NCBI GenBank assembly: GCA_026182355.1
Contig: JAPFBL010000569.1
Location: forward strand, 310,001 to 374,000
Origin: Hermatobates lingyangjiaoensis
Lineage: Eukaryota; Arthropoda; Insecta; Hemiptera; Hermatobatidae
Direction of reading: 5' to 3'
DNA length: 64,000 bases
The first letter of the stretch is position 1. Each line of letters opens with the position of its first letter. A program made the position numbers and the translations under genes. Under the pieces are notes generated by a model, which ran no database searches, was not told the origin of the DNA, and was given only the letters and a program-made list of their open reading frames with translations. Of this stretch, positions 53,735 to 62,649 are shown in pieces.

Positions 53735-53790
53735 GTAGTAGTCGGCAACCCTTTAGGTTGCAGTGGCTATCCCTCAAGGGAACATTCGCC
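53735..53790 (-). mobile_element. SINE 3'-end fragment
   Basis: GGTTGCAGTGGCTATCCCTC and AAGGGAACATTCG are the reverse complement of the SINE tail region. Confidence 0.65.
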
Positions 53791-53936
53791 TTTCAATAAT
53801 TTCGCTCATTCAAAGAGTTACCCTACTCGTAACAAAGTTCAAACATATTCTGCTCATATATAAACCTTCTGATTACTCATAAATTGAATTTAAAACATCA
53901 ACTGACATTTTCTTGTATTTATTAATTATATCAAAC

Positions 53937-54190
53937 AATTAAAAGAAACGGTTCAGCGGACTTTTTAAATAAAATAAATTCAAAACGAAGGAAACACACA
54001 GAAAGACACAGACATAACTCACATCGATATTTCGACCAGCGGCGACAGGTCGCCGCCCTGTCTTCCTGCGGGACTCTTCGCTCTTCGCTCTTCACACCTC
54101 CTGATGACGACGTTGGTCGAAATATCGATGTGAGTTATGTCTGTGTCTTTCTGTGTGTTTCTTTCGTTTTGAATTTATTTTATTTAATTA
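53937..54190. repeat. Foldback pair, CTC/GAG (CGACGA) family
   Basis: Close relative of 44278-44560, beginning AAACGGTTCAGCGGACTTTT. The left arm breaks after TTTCGACCAGCGGCGAC, so its core is lost. The right core is intact. Confidence 0.9.
54098..54134 (+). ncRNA. Hammerhead-ribozyme-like motif, boxes intact
   Basis: CTC, CTGATGA (54101), C, GACGTTGGTC, GAAA (54119), TATCGATGT, GAG. Compared with the copy at 44359, the loop differs (GTTG for GATG) but the GAC/GTC stem is conserved. Confidence 0.55.
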
Positions 54191-54550
54191 TATAAAACTA
54201 ATATTTGTATATGTACAATAAAGTTAGAAAATGAATTATATATGTATAATATTAATTATTACAAAATTAACATTCTACAAATTGATGTTACTTTTTATAG
54301 TGATGAAAGAGTATTCTTAATTAAGAACCCAATCATTTTGTCCTACTTCATAAAAGTTGTAAATATGTTGATATATTACCTAACTGTAGAACCTTAGTGA
54401 AACACGTATTTTCTCTTTATGTATTTTATAGTTATGTATTTTCTTCTTTATGTATTTTTTCTTGGCATGTTGCATTCAGTTCTCACTTAACGAGAAGTAA
54501 TACGATATTCCCTTTCAGGGGAAACTACTAATTTCCGAGTTATCATGTTG
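54191..54550. other. No gene recognised
   Basis: Some TATGTATTTTC-like short direct repeats at 54415-54465. Confidence 0.45.
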
Positions 54551-54554
54551 ATCT

Positions 54555-55118
54555 GACCCACACAAAATTTTAAAACCATATATTTCAGATCTAAAGAAAT
54601 ATAACATTTTGTAACCATATATTGCAGATCTAAAGAAATATAAAGTTTTGTTACCATATATTGCAGATCTAAGGAAATATGAAATTTTGTAACCATATAT
54701 TGAAGATCTAAAGAAATATAAAGTTTTGTTACCATATATTGCAGATCTAAGGAAATATGAAATTTTGTAACCATATATTGCAGATCTAAAGAAATATAAA
54801 GTTTTGTTACCATATATTGCAGGTCTAAGGAAATATGAAATTTTTGTAACCATATATTGAAGATCTGAAGAAATATAAAGTTTTGTTACCATATATTGCA
54901 GATCTAAGGAAATATGAAATTTTGTAACCATATATTGAAGATCTAAAGAAATATAAAGTTTTGTTACCATATATTGCAGATCTAAGGAAATATGAAATTT
55001 TGTAACCATATATTGCAGATCTAAAGAAATATAAAGTTTTGTTACCATATATTGCAGATCTAAGGAAATATGAAATTTTGTAACCATATATTGAAGATCT
55101 AAAGAAATATGTATTTCC
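54555..55118 (-). repeat. 39-bp minisatellite, about 14 units, open on minus strand
   Basis: Two alternating unit types (GAAATTTTGTAACCATATAT.. and AAAGTTTTGTTACCATATAT.. then TG(C/A)AGATCTAA(G/A)GAAATAT) form a 78-bp higher-order repeat. Because 39 is a multiple of three, a minus-strand frame stays open across the array (residues DLQYMVTKFHISL repeating). One unit at about 54836 has an extra T, which shifts the frame without closing it. No signal peptide is seen. I regard it as a minisatellite whose frame is incidental; an actual repeat protein is less likely. Confidence 0.9.
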
Positions 55119-55119
55119 G

Positions 55120-55855
55120 AATCTATCCTCTTCAAGGAAATTATGTGGAGATATAGTGAAGTGACAGATGACTCCTTAATAATTTTTTACACCTTAAGGG
55201 TACCTTTATAGTTAAGAATGAAAAAAAAATTAAAGAAAACTCTGTATTTTTTAAAAAAAATTAGAAATTATTACGAAACAAATCTTCTTATAGTTGTCAA
55301 AACAAAATTGAGGTTGTTATTGTAAGAAATTTATTTTAAATTATAAACTACATAAGAAATACCTCTTTTGATGTATAGTATAATAATAAACTGGAAAATT
55401 TCCAATAAATAAACAAAATATTTTATATTTAAATAAAATTTTGAAGGAAATGAAATTTCCTTTTGTGAAAAGCACATAATCCTATTGGCTTTAAGGAAGC
55501 TCATTTACAGAAACAGGGCAAAGTAACTTTAGATTAAGTTGAAATTCTAAAGACTTCAATGGAAATGCAATTGAAAGGTTTAAAATAGATTTTAGATTAA
55601 TTCTGTCTTCTGAATAAATATTGAGTGGTTCTTACTTTCAACGAATCAAGCATTCATAGCCCATATACAATAATATTAATACAGTTTTAATTAACATCGC
55701 AATTAAATTTCTATTTTATTCTTTCATCAGTTCTATGTTTAAAATTTCAACTTCTAAAAGTATTTTCTTTCATTCCAAATTCATATTTAATTAATTTTGA
55801 GGAATGCGGTCAGAGGTTTTCAATTGTCAATTGAATAGGTATATATATTATTCAT
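55120..55855. other. AT-rich, no gene
   Basis: No supported feature. Confidence 0.5.
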
Positions 55856-55857
55856 TG

Positions 55858-56065
55858 TAGGGTAAAATATATTATTGACATTATTCTCATAAATAATGTT
55901 CTCACATTGTTGTTCTTTTAAATAATAAAAATTTCATTTTCTTAGTTAAAAAATTCTTATTTCCGCCTAAGAAAAAGGTTTTAAATAAAACCGAAACGTT
56001 GGCAACGAAATTTTGAATTTTTTTTTACTCTAGAAAATTAACCAAATCCCGATTAGAGAACACAT
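55858..56065 (+). repeat. GGTTTT-stem hammerhead-family unit
   Basis: Begins TGTAGGGTAAAATA. The motif at 55964-56005 is GCC, TAAGAAA, AA, GGTTTTAAATAAAACC, GAAA, CG, TT, GGC. GCC/GGC and the stem are perfect, but box 1 has lost both essential G. The tail CCAAATCCCGATTAGAGAAC is shared with 36335-36562. Confidence 0.8.
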
Positions 56066-56069
56066 CTAT

Positions 56070-56250
56070 ATAATATATAACTTTAAATTACACAAAGCAC
56101 GACACAGAAAAGAGAATAAAAAGAACACTTACAGAATTCAATATTTCGAACTGTTGTTCGTCATCAGGAGAGTAGACTAGAAGAGAGGACGAAGTGAGAG
56201 AGATCTCCCCACGTCGAAGAACGGAGCGCGAAAATATATATATATATACT
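56070..56250 (-). repeat. GAACACTTAC-family unit ending in (TA)n
   Basis: AAATTACACAAAGCACGACA .. AAAAGAACACTTACAG leads to the core at 56133-56172, then a GC-richer block (GAGAGAGATCTCCCCACGTC) and TA repeats. It is the core-bearing relative of 33440-33612. Confidence 0.8.
56133..56172 (-). ncRNA. Hammerhead-ribozyme-like motif, core intact
   Basis: TCTC, CTGATGA, C, GAAC AACA GTTC, GAAA, TATT, GAATTC. Both boxes are intact with a 4-bp stem. Confidence 0.55.
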
Positions 56251-56274
56251 AACTATTATATATGTACTACTATA

Positions 56275-56330
56275 AATAATACTAAGATCTTTCAAAAACA
56301 ACAAGCCGTCTTCGTCAGAGTAAAAATATG
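56275..56330 (-). repeat. GACT/AGTC-family remnant
   Basis: ACTAAGATCTTTCA and CGTCTTCGTCAGAGT keep both boxes, but stem II is destroyed. Confidence 0.6.
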
Positions 56331-56445
56331 AGTCGTTATCAGCCTTTGGTGCGACTCACATCTATTCCTGATGACGAGGACATCGAAATATAGTAGTGAT
56401 TTCTTTTCTGTGTGTTCTTTTGAAAATTCTAGTTTATATATATAT
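56330..56445 (+). repeat. Hammerhead-like unit, GAGGAC family
   Basis: GAGTCGTTATCAGCCTTTGG, then at 56368 CTGATGA, C, GAGGACATC, GAAA, TATAGTAGTGA. Ends AAATTCTAGTTTATATA, the mirror of 47208. Confidence 0.75.
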
Positions 56446-57058
56446 AACAAGATTTCATAATAAACACGTAAAATAAGAATCAATGTTCAAAACAATACGA
56501 AATGGGGAAAAAAGTATTAAGATCTTTCAACAACAACATACAGTCTTCGTATAACTAAAGTATAACTAAATTGTGTACATAAAATTTAATATAAAGTACA
56601 TATTGGTTATATAATGAATAGGATAGATTTGCATAAGCAAGATTTTGTGAAAGCAATCCTTCCAAATTCATTGGGGATAATACAGATTACTACTTCTGTC
56701 CATCTTATTCTGTTTCCTGTATTTCCCAGATATTGTCTGATTCGAGTCATTACCTTATTGAAAAGCAAATCGTCTCCATTGCTGACCTGTAATTTACTAT
56801 TTCTATTTCTCTGTTCTGAAAACTTTCTCCTTTCTGTCTCATTTTCTTTATTTGCTCATGACAATTAATATTGATCGAAAGTCTCTATATTTTCTCTTCC
56901 AATTTCATATGTGGTTTTTCAAAGATTGTAATTTTTACGATTTCAGAATAAACTTTCTGTATATATAATTCACTTTTGACGCTTCACAGGTTTCTTTATT
57001 ACACAATTTGTAATTATTGTATTTTACTAGATTTTATATACCTACTATAAATATTATA
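56446..57058. other. No gene; GACT/AGTC tail remnant at its start
   Basis: TAAGATCTTTCAACAACAAC at 56517-56536 belongs to the family. The 84-codon frame at 56614-56868 has no recognised motif. Confidence 0.45.
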
Positions 57059-57059
57059 T

Positions 57060-57300
57060 TACTTAGTAATGCTAGTGATTTTATGTACAATTTTACTAGG
57101 TTTATATAATATAGATTTTGTATTATTTAGTAATGCTAGTGATTTTATGTACAATTTTACTAGATTTATATAATATAGATTTTGTATTATTTAGTAATGC
57201 TAGTGATTTTATGTACAATTTTACTAGATTTATATAATATAGATTTTGTATTATTTAGTAATGCTAGAGATTATATGTACTCTTTTTACTAGATTTTGTG
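57060..57300 (+). repeat. 64-bp tandem repeat, about 3.7 copies
   Basis: TAGTAATGCTAG starts at 57064, 57128, 57192 and 57256, an exact 64-bp period, with few substitutions. Confidence 0.95.
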
Positions 57301-58400
57301 TATAAAATAGTAAATGTATATGTACATTTACTAGATTTTATGTATTATAGATACAAAAAAGGAGTACAACCTGACCTGATATTAGCACTAAAAATAGGAA
57401 AACATAAAAGAATGATAAAATTTGTAAAGGACTGAAAGAATTCATGCAAATATAAGTTCCAGATATATCAAATATATGTTACTTATATGAGTATTGAATT
57501 GATTGTGCTTAGCACTCATGTCTTTAAGACAATTGACTAAAAAACAAAGGAAAACTGCAGAAAGAAGTAAAAATTTTTTATTTCGCTTTAATCAATATAT
57601 ATTGTCTCCAGAATTTATTTTACTTACTTTAAATCATTCAGATAGTCAACCTGAATTAACGTAAAATTTATCAAGTTTTATAGTCCTTTATCTCAATCAT
57701 GCGTAAGTAACGCAGAGACACCCCAATCTCCTAGGCACTTGGTGTATGAGTGCTGTTTGAGGGAACCACAAATACTGACTCCCATACGTAAGGTCTTGCT
57801 ATGTGGAGAGGAGTGGCCCGTTAGACCTTCCTCATTAATCAAAAAACAATATTACGAAGAACTTATGAAATTTTTGTACAGTGTAGACATATAAGAAAAA
57901 AAATTATTATTATTATTATATTGTAGAATTACTAATCATTGTAGAATAAGTTAAAATAAGTATTATCGTTTAAAATATATTATATTTTATATAATTTTTT
58001 TATATAAGATATATTATATTTTATATAATTTTTTTATATAAGATATATTATATTTTATATATTATTTTTTATATAAAATATATAAAATAATATATAAATA
58101 AAATATATTTAAACGATATTAACTTATGGTTAAAATAAGTATTGTAAATATTGTATACAATTTGACTTTGATGCGTGCTGGCCATGCTGGAATAAAATAT
58201 AAAATAAAAAAGGAGTCATTTAGGAATGCATGTAGAGAGAAAAACATAAAAATGGTTTTATTTAAACTGATTCAGGCAAACAGTAAGTTAGATAATTTGA
58301 TGCAAATTGATAAAAAAAAAATAGTTGGTGGTGTTTTCTGAATAATTTTTTCAGATAATTTTTTTTCTAAAAATTTGCGAGATTGTTACATGGCTGTTTC
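57301..58400. other. No gene; TA-rich inverted repeats
   Basis: 57965-58100 has repeated TTATATTTTATATAATTTTT and its complement, forming long TA-rich hairpins. 57710-57840 is a GC-richer block (CACCCCAATCTCCTAGGCAC) without assignment. The 71-codon plus frame at 58126-58341 is lysine-rich and unrecognised. Confidence 0.45.
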
Positions 58401-58402
58401 AG

Positions 58403-58595
58403 TTGGAGTGAATACAGTAGAAGGTGTGAGATAATAATAAGTTACAGGAGAGGAGAATGCTGTAGGCTGGAGTGCGGTGCTCACTGTAATGACATTATCA
58501 AAGCGGTACAGGCCCTAATGACCACTGAGTCTTTGGCACCGTTAGCTGCTCTATTGCCAAACCAGATGTCTTCCAACAGTTCGTCTAACCGTTAA
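58403..58595 (+). CDS. Candidate 3'-terminal exon of an unidentified gene
   Basis: A pyrimidine-rich acceptor (TTACATGGCTGTTTCAG) precedes a 63-codon frame that ends in TAA. The C-terminal part reads CNDIIKAVQALMTTESLAPL, then AALLPNQMSSNSSSNR, with higher GC than the surroundings and a natural-looking serine-rich tail. An alternative acceptor (GAATGCTGTAG at 58465) would give a shorter exon in the same region. I recognise no family, and no upstream exon or obvious polyadenylation signal close by was found. It may equally be a transposon or gene fragment. Confidence 0.3.
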
Positions 58596-58599
58596 CTTC

Positions 58600-59285
58600 A
58601 CACTCTCTTATAGTCACTTTGTAATGCATTGTGTCGACAAAATAGCATTCATTTTACCACAGAACTATTTTACCATAATTCATTACCATGCTAGATACAA
58701 GCATTGTTTTGATTTTAGGTTTTAAGTAAAATGTTTGCATTCAGCTTGTTACATATGATTGAAGTCTGATTGTTTATATAATATTTAATAATATAATATA
58801 ATAATACATTATAACACTATACTATATTACTATATAAAATACTATACTGTTATTATTGCGTTATAATATAATAAAACATATAATAGTATTAAATCAAATT
58901 TCAAATCAGTTGAGATCGCTCGTTATGTGTAGCGTACTATATAAAATACTATAGTATTACTACTATAATAAGTAATACTACTACATAATACTGCTATAGT
59001 AATACAATACTATTGTATTATGTTTTTATAATATTTTAATATAATATTATACTTTTTTTTTATTGTCAGAGAACAGCATGCTCAACCTGAAGGCACAACA
59101 TGCATCAAAATCATACTATATTATAATATTATATTATAATATACTATATTGTATTATAATATATAATATTTTGGTATACTATGGTATCTTATAAAATAAT
59201 AATATATAGTAGCATTATACTTCATTACTATTGTATATATACTATATGCTATTGTGTATAGTATTATAATATAATAATATTATAT
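58600..59285. other. AT-rich, no gene
   Basis: Dense ATAATATTATA-type sequence (58770-59270). Two direct-repeat islands (AAATCAGTTGAGAT at 58902 and 59294, and ACCATAATTCATTACC/GTTAGTCCATGATACAAGC) suggest an old duplication with 59390-59480. Confidence 0.45.
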
Positions 59286-59289
59286 CAAA

Positions 59290-59390
59290 TCTTAAATCAG
59301 TTGAGATTTGACTCTGACAAAGACGGCTATTTACGGTCGAAAGGTCTTAGCCGTTTTTTTTCATTCTAATGTCGTTTGAACATAGTATTA
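59290..59390 (+). repeat. GACT/AGTC-like hammerhead unit, variant
   Basis: GACT, CTGACAA, A, GACGG..ACGGTC, GAAA, GGTCTTAGCC at 59310-59352. Box 1 has lost G (CTGACAA). Confidence 0.65.
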
Positions 59391-59800
59391 TAATATTATA
59401 GCGAGCCAGGTTAGTCCATGATACAAGCAATATTTAGATTTTGGATTTTAAGTAATATGTTTGTATTCAGATTGTTACTTGCAACTGAAGGCTAATTGTT
59501 GTTGCATTTTAATATCATAATTTTATAATACAATAGTATAATATGTTTAATTATAATATAGTACTACATTATCCTATAATAATACTGTTTTATGATATTC
59601 TATTCTTATAGATTTTTATCCATAAGTATATCTATAGTATTATATATGTTTTAGTATTCTAATACTACATAATTATAGTATATATTGCTATATGAAATAC
59701 CATAATGGTTATATTTACCATTATATTCTTATAATATTACAGATGTAATATATAATTTAATACTCCTAAATAAATACGCCTAAATTTAATACTCCAGGAT
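59391..59800. other. AT-rich, no gene
   Basis: Continuation of the ATAATA-rich sequence. Confidence 0.5.
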
Positions 59801-59810
59801 TCTAATACAA

Positions 59811-60115
59811 TGGAGGCCAGAACTGGATCCCGTCTCAGGACTGGTAGGTCCAGGGTTCAATACTCACTTAAGAATAGATTTATTCAAGCGGGAGTTGAAT
59901 AAATCTGAGCATGTTGTCCTACAGAGAAGATTTTAAGCCGTCTCTAGCCTGTATAATGTCAGGTACTCGTTAAGAAACTTTACTATGAATACACTTGTGT
60001 TAGGCAAAATTTAGGACTCCCAATGTAGAATCAATTTTCGTTGTGTGGTATCACAAAGGGCTCGATGCTCGGCCTATGCTCCCTTGTAAAACTGTCTCTG
60101 AAACTTAACCTAACC
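59811..60115 (+). mobile_element. tRNA-derived SINE with target-site duplication
   Basis: Flanked by ATTCTAATACAA (59799-59810 and 60116-60127). The head is diverged (GGTTCAATACTC as box B). The body has GTCAGGTACTCGTTAAGAAA and GTGTGGTATCACAAAGGGCT. The end is AACCTAACC. Older than the copy at 26450. Confidence 0.9.
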
Positions 60116-60215
60116 ATTCTAATACAAGAAAATTATATTAAATATTACAGTACTGAAGTATTGTAATTTTATAGTCTTATATTTTAATCTTTGGAAGACA
60201 TAATATTATTATACA

Positions 60216-60362
60216 AATCCGTAATATCTCGTGAATCAACACTGTAGCTCCGCCATCAGTTTCCCCACGTTATACATCTTTAAGTGGGATGAGACTTGAA
60301 GATGCACTACATGCAAAACCGGTCAAGGCATCTATAACACTCATTCACGAGATATGACGGAC
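60216..60362. repeat. Inverted-repeat element with degenerate hammerhead-like motif
   Basis: ATATCTCGTGAATCAACACT at the left mirrors CACTCATTCACGAGATATGA at the right. Inside, at 60292-60325, TTGAAGA, T, GCACTACATGC, AAAA, CCGGTC follows the same skeleton with both boxes mutated. CCATATC-type TIRs of 13 bp bound it. Confidence 0.6.
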
Positions 60363-60410
60363 ATTTATAATAAAATTAAGTTTACTAATCTCTTTGATAC
60401 TAACAATTAG

Positions 60411-60430
60411 CATATATATATATATATAAA
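60411..60430. repeat. (TA)n
   Basis: Short TA run at the border of the next foldback. Confidence 0.9.
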
Positions 60431-60496
60431 AAGCTTTCACATAAACACGTGAAATAACAATCAATGATCAAACCACAATAAGAAATGGGAAAACAA

Positions 60497-60539
60497 GACT
60501 AAGATCTTTCAACCGTAACAAGCGGTCTTCGTCAGAGTC
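60497..60539 (-). ncRNA. Hammerhead-ribozyme-like motif, core intact
   Basis: Minus-strand GACT, CTGACGA, A, GACCG CTTGTTA CGGTT, GAAA, GATC, TT, AGTC. Confidence 0.65.
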
Positions 60540-60559
60540 AAAAACCCAACTCTGGGTTT

Positions 60560-60602
60560 GACTCTGACGAAGACCGCTTGTTACGGTTGAAAGATCTTAG
60601 TC
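60560..60602 (+). ncRNA. Hammerhead-ribozyme-like motif, core intact
   Basis: Exact mirror of the motif at 60497-60539. Confidence 0.65.
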
Positions 60603-60630
60603 TTGTTTTCCCATTTCTTATTGTGGTTTG

Positions 60631-60634
<4 letters not shown>

Positions 60635-60692
<58 letters not shown>

Positions 60693-60715
60693 GTATATAT
60701 ATATATATATATAGA
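60635..60715. repeat. (TA)n microsatellite
   Basis: About 80 bp of TA with a few interruptions. Confidence 0.95.
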
Positions 60716-60896
60716 AGGGTTTATGAACATCCTTTACTTCATATACATAAGCTTAAAATTGCTAGTGTCAATTTACAAGCCTTTCAGAGTTCCATTTAAA
60801 AAGTATTTTTTATTTCTTAGCACTCTTAAAGGACAGTATTTCAATAGTTTTTTTTTTATTATGAAGTTAAACTTTTTTTGTGCTCCTAGTTATTCT

Positions 60897-61168
60897 CAGT
60901 TATCGACGGAATAAGTCATCTCATAGTTGTTGACTACTTTTCAGTTATAGACGGAATAAGTCATCTTATAGTTGTTGACTACTTTTCAGTTATCGACGGA
61001 ATAAGTCATCTTATAGTTGTTGACTACTTTTCAGTTATAGACGGAATAAGTCATCTTATAGTTGTTGACTACTTTTCAGTTATAGACGGAATAAGTCATC
61101 TTATAGTTGTTGACTACTTTTCAGTTATAGACGGAATAAGTCATCTTATAGTTGTTGACTACTTTACA
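60897..61168 (+). repeat. 45-bp tandem repeat, 6 copies
   Basis: CAGTTATCGACGGAATAAGT CATCTTATAGTTGTTGACTA CTTTT repeats with an exact 45-bp period and A/C variation at one site. Since 45 is a multiple of three, one frame stays open with the 15-residue unit VIDGISHLIVVDYFS, although there is no ATG and a stop lies just upstream. Confidence 0.95.
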
Positions 61169-61655
61169 TATTTCATTATTACCAGAATAGTAATAATAGC
61201 ATTATTATTTTATAATCAGAGAATTGTTTGATTGGTTTGATTCAGAACGAAACATAAAACTTGATCAATATTTAGATACACAACAAACAGTCAGGAGAAG
61301 ATGAGAATGTGAAGATGAATCAGGATGAGGATGAATGAATAGATGAAGAGATGATGATTAGTAACTCTATACAGATCTATAGACTCGCAACATTTGATGA
61401 TTTCTATAATCTCTTTTAATCATGCTTATAACATCAAGCTAATCAAGATAATAAAATGCTATATATTAAAAAGGATCTAAGTTCGATTAATCATAGAAGT
61501 GATATTACTAATTTAAGTAATATTTATTCTAGAATGTTGTACTGAGTTTTAGTGACATTTGATTTATTTAGTTCCTTTCAATGAACACTATTGAGGTTAT
61601 TTGTAATGTTATCTTATTAGTCTAGTCAAAGTTTTTTGTCTGGTTAACATTGTTG
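61169..61655. other. No gene recognised
   Basis: GATGA-rich patch at 61295-61350. No supported feature. Confidence 0.45.
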
Positions 61656-61659
61656 TTCC

Positions 61660-61985
61660 TTTAAATAATGTAAATTTCATTTTCTTAGTCAAACAATTCT
61701 TACTTCTGTAAGTTATATTCTTTTATGTATCTCTGGAATACTTCTGCTTATAATATTCATAAGTTGTAACTATTCATTTTCATATTGTTTTTTATGTTGG
61801 ATGTTCATATGTAATTTCTTATTATCTTTTGTTTGTAGACCTATGAAAAAGGTTTTAAATAAAACCGAAACGTCGGCAATGAAACTTTGATTTTTGAACC
61901 TAGAAAATTTGACCGAATCGCAATTAGATAACACATCTATTCTATCAAACGGTCGATATATTATTGAATCTGTTGGATGTATGTA
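61660..61985 (+). repeat. GGTTTT-stem hammerhead-family unit, long
   Basis: TTAAATAATGTAAATTTCAT .. the motif at 61837-61877 (GACC, TATGAAA, AA, GGTTTTAAATAAAACC, GAAA, CG, TC, GGC) .. TTGACCGAATCGCAATTAGA .. CGGTCGATATATTATTGAAT. Same unit as 36335-36562 in the opposite orientation. Box 1 is degenerate. Confidence 0.85.
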
Positions 61986-62039
61986 TATATATTTATATAT
62001 ACACTTTTATGTGTGTATTTTTATTTGTTTTTCTCTATC

Positions 62040-62044
<5 letters not shown>

Positions 62045-62090
<46 letters not shown>
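62045..62090. repeat. (TA)n microsatellite
   Basis: TA run. Confidence 0.95.
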
Positions 62091-62093
<3 letters not shown>

Positions 62094-62275
62094 CACACAG
62101 ATAGACACAGGAATAACTCACTTCAATATTTCCATCGTCATGGAAATATTGATTTCCAATATAACCATCGTTATATTCAATATAATCAATTCAATTATAT
62201 CGTTGATTCAATATAACCATCATCGTCATTAGGAGGCGAGGAGTCCCGCAGGAAGGCAGAGCGGTGACTCAGTCG
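62091..62275 (-). repeat. CGACGA-family unit, disrupted
   Basis: CACACAGATAGACACAGGAATAAC and CGTCATTAGGAGGCGAGGAG are the family's ends. Between them AATATAACCATCGTTATATT-type repeats have expanded inside the core region. Confidence 0.65.
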
Positions 62276-62301
62276 ATATATATATATATATATATATATA
62301 C
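62276..62301. repeat. (TA)n
   Basis: TA run between two units. Confidence 0.95.
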
Positions 62302-62393
62302 ACTTTTTTTCGTTGGAAATACGATCCAAAACGGACAAATATAGTTCAATATAAACAAAGAAACATAGAGAAATCAGAAGAACACACTTACAG

Positions 62394-62427
62394 TCTCTAA
62401 TTTTCGGTTTGAACCGTCTTCAGGAGA
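62394..62427 (-). ncRNA. Hammerhead-ribozyme-like motif, core intact
   Basis: TCTC, CTGAAGA, C, GGTTCAAACC, GAAA, ATTA, GAGA on the minus strand. Confidence 0.65.
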
Positions 62428-62527
62428 GATAAGAGAGGGAAACCAAGCGCACTGGATCAGAGACGGTTGGAGACGGTTGGGTCTCCAACCGTCTCTGATC
62501 CAGTGCGCTTGGTTTCCCTCTCTTATC

Positions 62528-62561
62528 TCTCCTGAAGACGGTTCAAACCGAAAATTAGAGA
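62528..62561 (+). ncRNA. Hammerhead-ribozyme-like motif, core intact
   Basis: Mirror of 62394-62427. CTGAAGA at 62532, GAAA at 62550, GAGA at 62558. Confidence 0.65.
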
Positions 62562-62608
62562 CTGTAAGTGTGTTCTTCTGATTTCTCTATGTTTCTTTGT
62601 TTATATTG

Positions 62609-62645
<37 letters not shown>

Positions 62646-62649
<4 letters not shown>

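Larger units (their letters stand above)
60431..60634. repeat. Near-perfect foldback pair, GACT/AGTC family
   Basis: Arms 60461-60548 and 60555-60634 are essentially identical mirror images with a 6-bp centre (CTCTGG). The left arm also has the outer tail AAAGCTTTCACATAAACACG. Both hammerhead-like cores are intact. (TA)n follows directly. It is likely the most recently formed of this family here. Confidence 0.95.
62302..62645. repeat. Near-perfect foldback pair, TCTC/GAGA family
   Basis: Arms of about 128 bp (62342-62469 and 62486-62613) are almost exact mirror images: AGTTCAATATAAACAAAGAA .. AGAACACACTTACAGTCTCT .. GAAACCAAGCGCACTGGATC .. AGAGACGGTTGG. Outside the left arm lies ATACGATCCAAAACGGACAA, the shared terminal hairpin. 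(TA)n borders both ends. Both cores are intact. Confidence 0.95.

Noticed and set aside
60603..60914. Open frame running out of a TA run, and others such as 44472-44825, 47165-47407 and 61894-62088
   Set aside because: Strings of IYIYIY come from (TA)n read in any frame. They are not proteins.
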